DNA from: Trueperella bialowiezensis
Lineage (GTDB): Bacteria; Actinomycetota; Actinomycetes; Actinomycetales; Actinomycetaceae
Assembly (NCBI RefSeq): GCF_900637955.1
Contig: NZ_LR134476.1
Location: forward strand, 186,001-250,000
Reading direction: 5' to 3'
Length of the DNA stretch: 64,000 nt
Shown: in pieces, positions 51,970-60,850 of the stretch
Position numbering within the stretch: position 1 is the first letter of the stretch
Layout of the letters: each line of letters starts with the position of its first letter
Notes under the pieces: model-generated
Seen by the model: the letters and a program-made list of their open reading frames with translations, nothing else
The model's database searches: none
Told to the model about the DNA's origin: nothing
Program-made: the position numbers and the translations under genes

Positions 51970-53340
51970 GTGACTGATTCACAAGAATACGATGTAGTCG
52001 TTCTTGGCGCGGGCTCCGGCGGTTACGCTACGGCTTTGCGCGCGGCACAATTGGGAATGAAGGTAGCGCTCATTGAAGGCGATAAGCTCGGCGGCACGTG
52101 TTTGCACCGCGGCTGTATCCCCACCAAGGCGCTCCTTCACGCGGCCGAAGTTGCTGACGAAATGCGCGAGTCGAAGTCGATCGGCATTTTGGGCACCTTC
52201 GAAGGCGTCGACATGGGCGCACTCAACAAGTACAAGGACGGCGTTGTTAACCAGATGCACAAGGGGCTCACGGGCCTCATCGCATCGCGCAAGATCGAGG
52301 TCATTAACGGCTATGGCCGCCTCGTCAGCCAAGACACGGTTGAAGTTAACGGCCAGCGGGTCAAGGGCAAGAACGTCGTCCTGGCCACCGGTTCGTACTC
52401 GAAGACAATCGGCCAGACCATCACCAACCGCGTGATCACCTCCGAACAGGCACTGAAGATGGACTGGGTGCCCAATTCGGTGATCGTGCTCGGTGGCGGC
52501 GTGATTGGCTGTGAGTTCGCCTCCGTGTGGAACTCGCTTGGCGCTAACGTGACGATCATCGAAGGTCTTCCCAACCTTGTCCCGAATGAGGACAAGGAAG
52601 TCTCGAAGATGCTCGAGCGTCAGTTCCGCCGTCGGAAGATCACGTTCAAGACGAACACGATGTTTGATCGCGTTGAGGAAGACGATTCCGGCGTGCACGT
52701 GTTCACCCAGGATGGCAAGCAGTACGACGCCGATGTGCTCCTGATCGCCATTGGCCGCGGCGCTGCCACAGCGAACCTCGGTTTCGAAGAGCAGGGCATC
52801 AAGATTGATCGCGGCTTCGTGATCACCAACGAGCGCCTGCACACGGGCGTCGGCAACATTTACGCGGTCGGTGACATCGTGCCGGGAGTCCAGCTCGCAC
52901 ACCGCGGCTACCTCCAGGGCGAGTTCGTGGCAGAAGAAATTGCCGGACTGAACCCGAAGGTCATCAACGAGGATCTGATCCCGAAGGTAACCTTCTCGAA
53001 CCCGGAGATCGCCTCGGTTGGCCTGTCCCAGGAGAAGGCCGAAGCGAAGTTCGGTAAGGAAAACGTTGAAACCGCCATGTTCAACCTGGCTGGCAACGGC
53101 AAGTCGCAGATGCTCGGAGCTCAGGGCTTCGTCAAGATCGTCCGCGAGAAGGACGGCCCGATCGTCGGCTTCCACGCCATCGGCGCCCGCATGGGCGAAC
53201 AGGTTGGTGAAGGTATGCTGATGACTGCATGGGAGGCAATGCCTGAGGACTTCGAAGGCCTCGTGCATGCTCACCCAACCCAGAACGAAGCCGTTGGCGA
53301 AGCGATCCTCGCTCTCGCAGGCAAGCCAATGCACAACTGA
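51970..53340 (+). CDS. lpd: Dihydrolipoyl dehydrogenase (E3)
   Basis: FAD-dependent E3 subunit of 2-oxoacid dehydrogenase complexes; reoxidises the lipoyl arms carried by SucB. 456 residues. FAD motif VVLGAGSGGYATALRAA, redox-active disulfide GGTCLHRGCIPTK (Cys44/Cys49), NAD motif VLGGGVIGCEFASVW and the C-terminal catalytic HAHPTQNEAV. GTG 51970 has GAGAGGTAA upstream. It is 17 bp ahead of sucB, which has its own AAGGAG, so the pair forms an operon. Confidence 0.97.
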   Translation: MTDSQEYDVVVLGAGSGGYATALRAAQLGMKVALIEGDKLGGTCLHRGCIPTKALLHAAEVADEMRESKSIGILGTFEGVDMGALNKYKDGVVNQMHKGLTGLIASRKIEVINGYGRLVSQDTVEVNGQRVKGKNVVLATGSYSKTIGQTITNRVITSEQALKMDWVPNSVIVLGGGVIGCEFASVWNSLGANVTIIEGLPNLVPNEDKEVSKMLERQFRRRKITFKTNTMFDRVEEDDSGVHVFTQDGKQYDADVLLIAIGRGAATANLGFEEQGIKIDRGFVITNERLHTGVGNIYAVGDIVPGVQLAHRGYLQGEFVAEEIAGLNPKVINEDLIPKVTFSNPEIASVGLSQEKAEAKFGKENVETAMFNLAGNGKSQMLGAQGFVKIVREKDGPIVGFHAIGARMGEQVGEGMLMTAWEAMPEDFEGLVHAHPTQNEAVGEAILALAGKPMHN

Positions 53341-53357
53341 CCGAAGGAGAATTAAAC

Positions 53358-55070
53358 ATGTCTGAACCTATTAAGATGCCCGCACTGGGCGAGTCCGTCG
53401 ATGAGGGCACGGTCACCACATGGCTGAAGGAAGTTGGCGACGAGGTCGAAGCCGACGAGCCCATACTCGAAGTGTCCACCGATAAGGTCGACACGGAAGT
53501 TCCAGCCCCTGCCGCTGGCATTCTCGAATCGATCGAGGTTGGCGAAGATGAGACCGTGGCGGTCGGCACCGTTCTCGGTTACATTGGCGACGGCTCGGGC
53601 GCAGCACAGGCTGCTCCTGCGGCTGAACCTGCTCAGGAAGAAGCGCCCGCTGAAAGCGCGGAGCCAGAGCGTGCCCCGGCGTCGGATTCAACCAGTTCTG
53701 GGCAGGGCGGTGTCGAAGTGAAGATGCCTGCTCTCGGCGAATCCGTTGACGAGGGTACGGTGACCACGTGGCTGAAGGAAGTTGGCGACGAGGTCGAGGA
53801 AGACGAGCCGATCCTCGAAGTGTCCACCGACAAGGTTGATACCGAGGTTCCAGCTCCCGCATCCGGTATTCTGAGCGAAATCAAGGTCGGTGAAGACGAG
53901 ACCGTTGCCGTCGGCACTGTGCTTGCCATCATTGGTGGCGAAGCTCCGGCACCTGCCGCGCCTGCCGCTGAAGAACCGAAGGCTGAGCCCGAACCGGCCC
54001 CGGCTGCACCTGCAGCTCCGGCTGAACCGGCCGCACCTGCTGCTCCGGCTGCTCCCCCGGCGCCTCCGGCACCGGCAAAGTCGGCAGCACCTGAAGATGG
54101 CAAGTCTGCCTACGTGACGCCGATCGTGCGCAAGCTGGCGAAGGATCTCGGCGTCGACCTGTCCACGGTGGAAGGCACCGGCGTCGGTGGCCGTATCCGC
54201 CGCCAGGACGTCGAAGCTGCTGCTGAGGCTGCGAAGAAGGCGGCCGAAGCTGCCGCAGCACCGGCCGCTCCCGCTGCTCCTGCTGCACCTGCAGCTCCTG
54301 CCGCGCCACAGGCTGGTGCCAAGGCGAAGATCGCTGAAAAGGCCAAGGAAGCCGCCTCGCTGCGCGGTACTCGTAAGAAGATGACGGGCGTGCGCAGGGC
54401 AATCGCTAAGCACATGGTCGAGTCGCTCGAAACCTCGGCTCAGCTGACCACGTTCATGGAAGTGGACGTCACCCGAATCTGGAACCTGCGTGCTCGTGCG
54501 AAGGATGGCTTCCTTGCACGCGAGGGCGTCAAGCTCACGTTCCTGCCGTTCTTCGTGCAGGCTGCAACCGAAGCTCTGAAGGCACACCCGCTGCTGAATT
54601 CCTCGGTGGAGGGTAACGAGATCGTCTACCACGATGTGGAGAACATCGGTATTGCTGTTGACACCGATCGCGGCCTGTTCGTACCGGTGGTCAAGAATGC
54701 TGGCGATCTCAACATCGCAGGTATTTCGAAGGCGATCGCTGATCTCGCGTCGCGCACGCGCGATGGCAAGATCAAGCCTGACGAGCTGTCCGGTTCCACG
54801 TTCACGATCACGAACACCGGTTCCGCGGGAGCTATCGCGGATACGCCGATCATCAACCAGCCGAATGTTGCCATTCTTGGCACGGGCATGATCTACAAGG
54901 CACCGGGTGTGGTCAAGGATCAGGACGGCAACGATGTGATCGCAATTCGCAACAAGTGCATCCTGTCGATCTCTTACGATCACCGGATTGTCGACGGCGC
55001 GGATGCTTCGCGTTACCTCTTCGATGTGAAGACCCGCATCGAGGAAGGCGACTTCCCAGACGTCCTCTAA
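53358..55070 (+). CDS. sucB: 2-oxoacid dehydrogenase E2 (dihydrolipoamide acyltransferase)
   Basis: 570 residues. Two lipoyl domains (about 4-78 and 121-196) each carry the lipoylated Lys in EVSTDKVDTEVPAP. Long Ala/Pro linkers join a peripheral-subunit-binding domain (YVTPIVRKLAKDLGVDLSTV, about 250-288) and a C-terminal catalytic domain with SYDHRIVDGADASRYL (His542, Asp546). In Actinobacteria one such E2 can serve both pyruvate and 2-oxoglutarate complexes (DlaT), so the acyl group is not certain. Lipoylation genes lipA/lipB, usually next door, are absent here. A strong terminator follows. Confidence 0.93.
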   Translation: MSEPIKMPALGESVDEGTVTTWLKEVGDEVEADEPILEVSTDKVDTEVPAPAAGILESIEVGEDETVAVGTVLGYIGDGSGAAQAAPAAEPAQEEAPAESAEPERAPASDSTSSGQGGVEVKMPALGESVDEGTVTTWLKEVGDEVEEDEPILEVSTDKVDTEVPAPASGILSEIKVGEDETVAVGTVLAIIGGEAPAPAAPAAEEPKAEPEPAPAAPAAPAEPAAPAAPAAPPAPPAPAKSAAPEDGKSAYVTPIVRKLAKDLGVDLSTVEGTGVGGRIRRQDVEAAAEAAKKAAEAAAAPAAPAAPAAPAAPAAPQAGAKAKIAEKAKEAASLRGTRKKMTGVRRAIAKHMVESLETSAQLTTFMEVDVTRIWNLRARAKDGFLAREGVKLTFLPFFVQAATEALKAHPLLNSSVEGNEIVYHDVENIGIAVDTDRGLFVPVVKNAGDLNIAGISKAIADLASRTRDGKIKPDELSGSTFTITNTGSAGAIADTPIINQPNVAILGTGMIYKAPGVVKDQDGNDVIAIRNKCILSISYDHRIVDGADASRYLFDVKTRIEEGDFPDVL

Positions 55071-55115
55071 TCTGGAGGCATCTGGTAGACGTCCGGTAGG
55101 CGTCTGAACTAAAAC

Positions 55116-55149
55116 CCGGTGGGGCCTAGCGAACGCCAGGCCCCACCGG
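55116..55149 (+). terminator. Terminator after sucB
   Basis: 12-bp perfect GC-rich stem (55116-55127 with 55138-55149), 10-nt loop, 45 bp after the stop. Confidence 0.8.
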
Positions 55150-55159
55150 CATGTTGGGA

Positions 55160-55290
55160 GGCATGCGCAGGCGCAGTTCTATGTGCAGGCGCAGTTCCCA
55201 CCGTTCCCGGGGTACACGTTCGCTTCCCGGGGTACCGAATCCGGCGATTTGTCTACCCCGGGAACGCAACAGGTACCCCCGGAACTGCCA
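55160..55290. repeat. Cluster of direct and inverted short repeats
   Basis: TTCCCGGGGTAC occurs twice (55204-55215 and 55224-55235) and its inverted form twice (55254-55264 exact; 55273-55284 with one change). AGGCGCAGTTC also occurs twice at about 55170-55200. The segment is non-coding and lies between the sucB terminator and the end of a convergent gene. Confidence 0.7.
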
Positions 55291-55300
55291 GTGACAGCTG

Positions 55301-55756
55301 CTAGCGTTCTCCGACTGCCGTACTGATCGGGCAGGGGCGGATCTCGGCTAGTGCGCCCTCGTCGAAGCGCCACCTTCCACAGATCGACTCTGCTTCGTTC
55401 ATCTCCGGATGTCCTCGCACACGAGCACCCAGTTGCCGGGTCACCACCTGTAGCTCGGGGCCTTGCACATGGAGAACTTCTACCGATAAAACTTCGGTGG
55501 TGATGGACTCCACGTCATTGTGTTCCAGCCATGCCCATAGTTCTTCGTCGGCTTTCCGCGCTGGAGAATCGGGAACGGTCAGACGTGCGAGCCCGGGCCA
55601 GTCGGAGTCAATGATTGCCTGGTTGCGAGCTGTTATCCGTTCAATTACAAAGGATTCCCAGTCTTCGGCGGGCGTGGCAGCAGGCTGTAAAATGGCGATG
55701 CCGAATCCGATGATGAACGCGCTCAATGCCGTCCATGCCATCCATGCTCTGCCCAT
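55301..55756 (-). CDS. Small exported or membrane-anchored protein, unknown function
   Basis: 151 residues. One N-terminal hydrophobic helix (AWMAWTALSAFIIGFGIAIL) acts as a signal anchor or signal peptide, followed by an acidic extracytoplasmic domain rich in Glu and Trp with two Cys near the C-terminus (SICGRWRF and IRPCPIS) that could form a disulfide. I see no known family. ATG 55756 has no clear ribosome site. It is divergent from the MFS gene. Confidence 0.65.
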   Translation of the reverse strand: MGRAWMAWTALSAFIIGFGIAILQPAATPAEDWESFVIERITARNQAIIDSDWPGLARLTVPDSPARKADEELWAWLEHNDVESITTEVLSVEVLHVQGPELQVVTRQLGARVRGHPEMNEAESICGRWRFDEGALAEIRPCPISTAVGER

Positions 55757-55875
55757 AGACCAATCACAACATAGTCACTGGCGTAATGATTATCTTTTCC
55801 ACAACTTTGTGAATCGCTATCTGGACCGCTTTGGATGATAATAGGCGCTGGTTATTAAAGAAGTAAAGGATGAAC

Positions 55876-57063
55876 ATGGGCGCATTGAGCGGCTATAAAG
55901 AATTACCCAAACTGGTGGGGATTCCCTATTTGCTAATTTCATTTTTCGGGCGGCTACCAACGGGCATGGGAACGATTGGCATCCTCACGCTCGTGGCGAG
56001 CGAGACCGGATCGGTGGCAAACGCGGCTTACTGTTCGGCCGCCTATGCGATTGCGAACGGTATTGGGAACGTCGTCATTGGCCGGTTGACCGACACCTAT
56101 GGTCAGCGTCTACCCTTGCTTGCTATTGCACCTTTCAATATTGCGTTCTTGATCCTGATCGTGGTGTTAGCGGCAGGCGACCCGTCTCCAATAGCACTTG
56201 TGGCAAACGCGGCAGCGATCGGTATTACCACGTCTCCGATTGGTCCGCTGGCTCGCGTTCGCTGGTATTCCATCGCCTCGCGTAAGCAGATGCCGGCCGC
56301 GATGTCGTGGGAGACGGTCAACGACGAAATGGTTTTCGTGCTCGGTCCAGCCGCAGTCGGCATCATTGCCGCCTCGCTGTCGGCAAGCGCGCCAATGCTC
56401 TTGGCAGCCGTACTGGTACTCACTTGCGTGTTTCCGTTCGCGCTCTCACGCCATTCACCCGGGCCGCAGCTCAAGGATTCACAGCGCCCATCATTCGCAC
56501 ATATTGTTCGGCGAGTGCGCACGCCACTCTTGGCGATGGCTTTCTTGGGCATGTTTTTCGGGGCGATGCAGACCAGTGTCACCGCTTTCGCCCAAGCAAA
56601 CGGTATGCCCGGGATGGGCGGCCTCATCTACGCATCGCTGGGCCTGAGCGCCGCGATCACCGCGCTCATCGCCGTCGGGCTCCCAGCTCGGTTCACCTTC
56701 GTCTCGCGCATCTTCGTCGGCGGAATTGGCATGGCCGTGGGTGCAGCGGCGTGTACGCTCGCGACGTCGGGGCTCACGCTCTCCCCATTGGTGTTCCTCG
56801 CGGGTCTATTCATTGGTCCGACGGGCGTGGCGATCTTTACGCTGGCGGGAATGTGGGCGCCGCGTGGGGGCGACGGCGTCGCAAACACCGTCATCGTGTC
56901 CTCGAACGTGCTCGGAACCGCGGCGGCAAGCGCGCTGATCGGGCGGCTCCTCGAGACGAACACGGACTACGGATTCCTCGCCGCGGCCGCCTGCGGGCTG
57001 GCTCTCACGCTCGTCGCTGCGACGACGGGGCGCCGCGACGAACGCGCCCATTCCGCCCGATGA
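55876..57063 (+). CDS. MFS transporter
   Basis: 395 residues with about 12 membrane segments. The loop between segments 2 and 3 has GRLTDTYGQRLPLLAI, the typical MFS motif A, with a near repeat in the second half. No substrate motif; it resembles efflux or unclassified actinobacterial MFS proteins. ATG 55876 is chosen because AAAGG is 6 nt upstream; another ATG 6 nt earlier is too close to it. It is followed by DUF4191 on the same strand after 78 bp containing a TACACT that may be a separate promoter. Confidence 0.85.
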   Translation: MGALSGYKELPKLVGIPYLLISFFGRLPTGMGTIGILTLVASETGSVANAAYCSAAYAIANGIGNVVIGRLTDTYGQRLPLLAIAPFNIAFLILIVVLAAGDPSPIALVANAAAIGITTSPIGPLARVRWYSIASRKQMPAAMSWETVNDEMVFVLGPAAVGIIAASLSASAPMLLAAVLVLTCVFPFALSRHSPGPQLKDSQRPSFAHIVRRVRTPLLAMAFLGMFFGAMQTSVTAFAQANGMPGMGGLIYASLGLSAAITALIAVGLPARFTFVSRIFVGGIGMAVGAAACTLATSGLTLSPLVFLAGLFIGPTGVAIFTLAGMWAPRGGDGVANTVIVSSNVLGTAAASALIGRLLETNTDYGFLAAAACGLALTLVAATTGRRDERAHSAR

Positions 57064-57141
57064 GCCGACGCCGCCGTATGCTTTGAGCACTCGCGGCTCA
57101 TCTACTACACTCTAAGCAGTTGGCCAAATCAAGGAAGTGCA

Positions 57142-57828
57142 ATGGCAAAGAACAAACCTAAGAAGAAGCGCTGGTGGAGCTACCTCGGGGATGCGTACCG
57201 GGTCTCGAAGAAGACGTACCCGTGGGCGCCTTGGGGTATTCTGGGTGGTTTTCTCCTCGGTGTTGTCATCGGTGTTATTGGCGCTGTGACAACCCGCCAG
57301 TGGATCATCTGGATTCTCATGGGAATCTTCATGGGTATCACGCTTGCGCTTCTGGTTCTTGTGCAACTTGTCAAGAGGGCGTCCTACGCTCAGATCGACG
57401 GCGTGCCTGGCGCGGTTGGTGCCGTGCTCGGGAATATTAAGCGTGGCTGGGTGATCGAGCAGGAGCCGGTGCGTTTTAACGCGCGTACGCAAGATATGGT
57501 TTACCGTGCGATTGGCCGGCCGGGCATTGTTCTCATTGCGGAAGGCCCGGCGAATCGGGTTAATCGCCTGCTGAACGACGAGCGCAAGGCGATTAAGCGC
57601 GTGGCGCCGTCGGCGCCCGTCCAAGTGGTGAAAGTGGGGCACGACGACGGTCAGGTGCCGATTGACAAGCTGGAAAAGCACATCAAGCGGCTGCCGAAGG
57701 TGATGAGTCACGACGAGGTCGCCGCAGTCTCGGCGCGAATGAAGGCAATCCCGACTAACTCTCTGCCGATCCCGAAGGGCATCGATCCGTTTAACGTGCG
57801 CCCGGATCGGCGCGCGATGCGCGGCTAA
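57142..57828 (+). CDS. DUF4191 membrane protein
   Basis: 228 residues. Basic N-terminus (KNKPKKKRWWSYLGDAYRVS), two adjacent membrane segments (WGILGGFLLGVVIGVIGAVT and IIWILMGIFMGITLALLVLV), then a soluble domain with GRPGIVLIAEGPANRVNRLL. DUF4191 is actinobacterial, usually after lipA (compare Rv2219). lipA and lipB are absent here but sucB is 2 kb away, so the wider arrangement is kept. ATG 57142 has AGGAAG upstream. Function unknown. Confidence 0.88.
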   Translation: MAKNKPKKKRWWSYLGDAYRVSKKTYPWAPWGILGGFLLGVVIGVIGAVTTRQWIIWILMGIFMGITLALLVLVQLVKRASYAQIDGVPGAVGAVLGNIKRGWVIEQEPVRFNARTQDMVYRAIGRPGIVLIAEGPANRVNRLLNDERKAIKRVAPSAPVQVVKVGHDDGQVPIDKLEKHIKRLPKVMSHDEVAAVSARMKAIPTNSLPIPKGIDPFNVRPDRRAMRG

Positions 57829-57835
57829 CCGCCGT

Positions 57836-58438
57836 TTACATCACGTTATCCATCCACGATTCGAGGCGATAGCCGGAATCGAGCGTGCCGCTTAGTACCA
57901 CTACCCCGGTGTTGACGAGCGGCACGAATTCGTCCGGTAGTGCCCCTCCCCCGCGCATGCCCACCCAGAAGGCGATGACCGCTCCATGAGCGAACACGAC
58001 TGCGCTCTGGTCCCCTTCGGCTTCGACTTGGCGGACGGCGTCGTCGAAACGTGCGAGTACGGACGTGCCGGTCACGTCTGGCGCTCCGGGCATCGACAGA
58101 TCCATGTCGCCTTCTACCCAGCGGAAGATCGTACGCGAATAGTCGCGGTAGTGCTGTTCCGTGTCGCCGTTTTCTAAATCTCCAGCCTGGATTTCCCGAA
58201 AGCCTGGATTGATGTTGATGTTAAGCCCGAGTCGCGTGGCGAGCGGGGTGGCCGTCTGCTGCGTACGGGTGAGGTTCGACGCCCAGATGGTTTGTGGATC
58301 GTGGGTGAGAAGTGTGGCGACGACGTCGTTGGCCTGCGTCCACCCTTCCTCGGTGAGAACCGCGCCGGGTGCGGCCGTGTCAATCCTATGAGCGGCGTTG
58401 TTGTAAGTCTGGCCGTGGCGGACAAGTATGAGTTTCAT
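57836..58438 (-). CDS. Histidine phosphatase family protein
   Basis: 200 residues of the phosphoglycerate-mutase-like histidine phosphatases. Catalytic motif LILVRHGQTYNN (phospho-His), first Arg/Glu later as GFREIQAGDLENGD, and the second His in VVFAHGAVIAFW. The substrate is unknown. The start ATG 58438 overlaps the upstream gene's stop (ATGA) with GAGG 7 nt before, so it is coupled to the SPOR-like protein. It converges with DUF4191 with a 7-bp gap. Confidence 0.88.
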   Translation of the reverse strand: MKLILVRHGQTYNNAAHRIDTAAPGAVLTEEGWTQANDVVATLLTHDPQTIWASNLTRTQQTATPLATRLGLNININPGFREIQAGDLENGDTEQHYRDYSRTIFRWVEGDMDLSMPGAPDVTGTSVLARFDDAVRQVEAEGDQSAVVFAHGAVIAFWVGMRGGGALPDEFVPLVNTGVVVLSGTLDSGYRLESWMDNVM

Positions 58439-58665
58439 TCCCATGCCTCTTCCCATTCGCGTTGGTCGCGATCAAAATCGTCTTCGTCAGCGGCCGTGGC
58501 GGCCTCATCTTCGATGTCGGCAGTCACATTACGCAGTGCAGCAATGAGATACGCGTTGTGTGCATCCTCGTGTGTGGGATACGGCCCCATGCGCTCCGCG
58601 GCGGCGAACGGCGGCTCCTCCGACTCCACTACCTGCCCCGTTACCATGTTGAACCAGAATGCCAT
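58435..58665 (-). CDS. Small SPOR-like protein
   Basis: 76 residues. The sequence [17 protein letters not shown], then [19 protein letters not shown] is the short SPOR-like family common in Actinobacteria, with an acidic coiled tail ([15 protein letters not shown]). Its role is unknown; some SPOR domains bind denuded peptidoglycan, but this one has no signal peptide. ATG 58665 has TATGAT exactly 6 nt upstream. It is divergent from map with only about 40 bp between starts. Confidence 0.78.
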   Translation of the reverse strand: MAFWFNMVTGQVVESEEPPFAAAERMGPYPTHEDAHNAYLIAALRNVTADIEDEAATAADEDDFDRDQREWEEAWE

Positions 58666-58671
58666 GCTTCG

Positions 58672-58677
58672 ATCATA
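58672..58677 (-). promoter_or_regulatory. -10 element of SPOR-like gene (leaderless)
   Basis: TATGAT on the minus strand, 6 nt before ATG 58665. Confidence 0.5.
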
Positions 58678-58693
58678 CCCACCTTGAGCTTGC

Positions 58694-58699
58694 TAAGCT
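58694..58699 (+). promoter_or_regulatory. -10 element of map (leaderless)
   Basis: TAAGCT ends 7 nt before ATG 58707. Confidence 0.4.
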
Positions 58700-58706
58700 T
58701 ATTGAC

Positions 58707-59609
58707 ATGCAAGCAGATCGAGCACCATTAGGTAATCTTCAACCGGGCGTCGTTTCGCCCATGCGCACCGTTCCCGCATATATTGAACGGCCAGAATACA
58801 TGTTTCACTCCGGCCCGGAAGTGGTGACGGCCTCGGAGATCAAGTCGCCGGAGACGATTGAGAAGATCCGGGCGGCCGGGCGGATTGCCGCTGATGCTAT
58901 GCAGCTAGCGGGCGCCGCGATCAAGCCGGGCGTCACGACCGATGAGCTCGATCAGATCGCGCATGATTACATGGTTTCCCAGGGTGCCTACCCGTCGACG
59001 CTCGGCTACATGGGTTTCCCGAAGTCGATCTGCACCTCGATCAACGAGGTCATTTGCCATGGCATTCCTGATGATCGCCCGCTCGAAGAAGGTGACATCG
59101 TCAACCTCGACGTCACAGCATACAAGGACGGCGTTCACGGGGATACGAATGCGATGTTCTACGTGGGCGAGGTTGATGACGAATCGAAGCTCCTGTGTGA
59201 ACGCACCTACGAGGCCATGATGCGCGGGATCAAGGCCGTCAAACCTGGGCGGGCGATCAACGTCATCGGCCGGGTGATCGAATCGTATGCGAAGCGTTTC
59301 GACTACGGTGTGGTGGAAGATTTCACGGGCCACGGGGTTGGCGAGGCCTTCCACTCCGGATTGATCATTCCTCATTACGACGCCGCTCCCCGATATGGTG
59401 ATCTCATCGAAGTGGGCATGGTGTTCACAATCGAGCCAATGCTGACCTTGGGTGAGATTGATTGGTGGCAGTGGGACGACGACTGGACCGTCCTGACCAA
59501 AGATCGCGGCCGTACCGCCCAGTGGGAGCACACGCTCGTCGTCACCGAGGACGGAGCAGAAATCTTAACGTTGCCCACCGAGGGTAAGACGAGCCCTATC
59601 ATTCCTTAA
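58707..59609 (+). CDS. map: Methionine aminopeptidase type I
   Basis: 300 residues. Removes the initiator Met from new proteins using two metal ions. Ligands visible: [16 protein letters not shown] (two Asp), [10 protein letters not shown] (His), [11 protein letters not shown] (Glu) and QWEHTLVV (Glu). An N-terminal extension of about 45 residues contains [10 protein letters not shown], typical of actinobacterial MapA/B. ATG 58707 is preferred over ATG 58659 because earlier residues would overlap the divergent gene's start. ppgK follows 33 bp later. Confidence 0.94.
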   Translation: MQADRAPLGNLQPGVVSPMRTVPAYIERPEYMFHSGPEVVTASEIKSPETIEKIRAAGRIAADAMQLAGAAIKPGVTTDELDQIAHDYMVSQGAYPSTLGYMGFPKSICTSINEVICHGIPDDRPLEEGDIVNLDVTAYKDGVHGDTNAMFYVGEVDDESKLLCERTYEAMMRGIKAVKPGRAINVIGRVIESYAKRFDYGVVEDFTGHGVGEAFHSGLIIPHYDAAPRYGDLIEVGMVFTIEPMLTLGEIDWWQWDDDWTVLTKDRGRTAQWEHTLVVTEDGAEILTLPTEGKTSPIIP

Positions 59610-59642
59610 AACGGCATAGTTTCGCCGCGAAAGGGCGGTCTA

Positions 59643-60413
59643 GTGAAGAAGAAGTATCGCAAAGTTGCCATCGGTGTTGACGTTGGTGGTTCGGGGATCA
59701 AGGGCGCACCGGTTGACCTAAAGACCGGCCAGTTTCTCGATGAGCGCTACCGCGTACCCACTCCCGAGGGCGCCTCGCCGAAGGCAATCGCTAAGATCAT
59801 TCGTGACATCGTCGATCATTTTGAGCTGCCGAGCGAGCTGCCCGTGGGGGTGTCCTTTCCGGCGCCGATCGTGCGCGGGTCGATTCCGTTCATGGCCAAC
59901 TTGTCAAAAGAGTGGGAGGGCTTGTTCCCCGCGCGCGTGATATCGCGCCAACTCAAGCGCCCCGTCGCTGTCATGAACGACGCCGATGCCGCAGGTTACG
60001 CCGAAGTGCATTACGGGGCTGCGAACGGGCACCACGGTACGATCATCATGCTCACGCTCGGTACGGGGATTGGTTCGGCCGTCGTCTCAAACGGAGTGCT
60101 GGTGCCCAATACGGAACTCGGTCACCTCGTGTTGGCGAGCGGGACGGAAGCTGAGAAGTACGCGTCGTCGGCCGTGTTCGAGCGCGAGGGCCTGAGCTAC
60201 GAAGAATGGGCGGGACGGCTCCAGGAAATATTCAGCTATATCGAGATGCTCTTCTCCCCCGATCTGTTCATCGTTGGCGGCGGCATCTCGAAGAAGCACA
60301 AAAAGTTCTTACCGCTCATCACCACGAATGCGCCAATCGTACCTGCTGATCTGCTCAACTCGGCAGGAATCGTCGGCTCGGCGCTGTTTGCACACCAGAC
60401 CCTGTCCAGTTAA
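59643..60413 (+). CDS. ppgK: Polyphosphate glucokinase (ROK family)
   Basis: Phosphorylates glucose using polyphosphate (and usually ATP). 256 residues. Phosphate motif GVDVGGSGIKGAPVDL, catalytic Asp in VAVMNDADAAGYAEV, and IIMLTLGTGIGSAVV. The zinc-binding motif of other ROK proteins is missing, as is normal for PpgK. GTG 59643 has AAGGGCGG upstream. It likely forms an operon with map. It links stored polyphosphate to glycolysis, alongside PPi-phosphofructokinase. In mycobacteria ppgK lies beside sigA; here the two are 28 kb apart. Confidence 0.94.
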   Translation: MKKKYRKVAIGVDVGGSGIKGAPVDLKTGQFLDERYRVPTPEGASPKAIAKIIRDIVDHFELPSELPVGVSFPAPIVRGSIPFMANLSKEWEGLFPARVISRQLKRPVAVMNDADAAGYAEVHYGAANGHHGTIIMLTLGTGIGSAVVSNGVLVPNTELGHLVLASGTEAEKYASSAVFEREGLSYEEWAGRLQEIFSYIEMLFSPDLFIVGGGISKKHKKFLPLITTNAPIVPADLLNSAGIVGSALFAHQTLSS

Positions 60414-60431
60414 CGCGATCAGAGGCAGAAA

Positions 60432-60456
60432 AGGGGCTCGCATCACGCGAGCCCCT
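60432..60456 (-). terminator. rnpB terminator
   Basis: GC-rich hairpin (AGGGGCTCG/CGAGCCCCT-type arms) directly after the RNase P RNA 3' end, followed on the minus strand by TTTTCTG. It also ends ppgK transcripts. Confidence 0.75.
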
Positions 60457-60457
60457 G

Positions 60458-60815
60458 GCAGTCAGCCTGTACGCCGGGTTCTGTACCGCCAAGGCGGTGG
60501 CGACCATCTATCTAGACCCGTCGTTACCGGCGGGTTCAAGCAACCAACCCGCGCGCGAGCGGGACACTCATAGCGCGCTGCTCGGTCTTGCTCCCGGTGG
60601 GGTTTACCGTGCCGGCCTAGTTACCTAGCCCGCGGTGAGCTCTTACCTCACCCTTTCACCCTTACCTTCACATCCAGCCACAAGGGCAGATGCGAGGGCG
60701 GTTTGCTTTCTGTTGCACTTTCCTGCGGATCACTCCGAGTGGGCGTTACCCACCACCGTTTCCCTGTGGAGCCCGGACGTTCCTCGTGCGTGCACGCGGC
60801 CGCCCAGCCAACTGC
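60458..60815 (-). ncRNA. rnpB: RNase P RNA (type A)
   Basis: 358-nt catalytic RNA that cuts tRNA 5' leaders. Ends were set from the P1 helix: bases 60807-60815 pair with 60458-60466 (9 bp, two G-U). Minus-strand landmarks: GAGGAACGTCCGGGCTCCAC after P1 (the conserved P4 5' strand), GGGTAAGGTGAAAG in the middle and AGAACCCGGCGTACAGGC near the 3' end, part of the universal core. A TACAAT lies 8 nt before the 5' end and a hairpin with T-run follows. No protein reading frame over this stretch is real. It is divergent from yaaA. Confidence 0.95.
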
Positions 60816-60823
60816 GAAAGATT

Positions 60824-60829
60824 ATTGTA
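60824..60829 (-). promoter_or_regulatory. -10 element of rnpB
   Basis: TACAAT on the minus strand, 8 nt before the inferred RNA 5' end at 60815. Confidence 0.6.
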
Positions 60830-60837
60830 CTCGACGT

Positions 60838-60843
60838 TAGGAT
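60838..60843 (+). promoter_or_regulatory. -10 element of yaaA (leaderless)
   Basis: TAGGAT ends 7 nt before ATG 60851. Confidence 0.4.
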
Positions 60844-60850
60844 GGGACAC

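Noticed and set aside
51979-53334. 451-codon open frame antisense to lpd
   Set aside because: Shadow of the highly conserved lpd reading frame; His/Val/Ala-rich without motifs.
53688-54983. 431-codon open frame antisense to sucB
   Set aside because: Shadow frame; Ser/Arg/Gly low complexity opposite the Ala/Pro linkers of E2.
60635-60850. N-terminal extension of the yaaA frame into the rnpB region
   Set aside because: This stretch is the RNase P RNA gene on the other strand; family alignment and the -10 box place the start at 60851.
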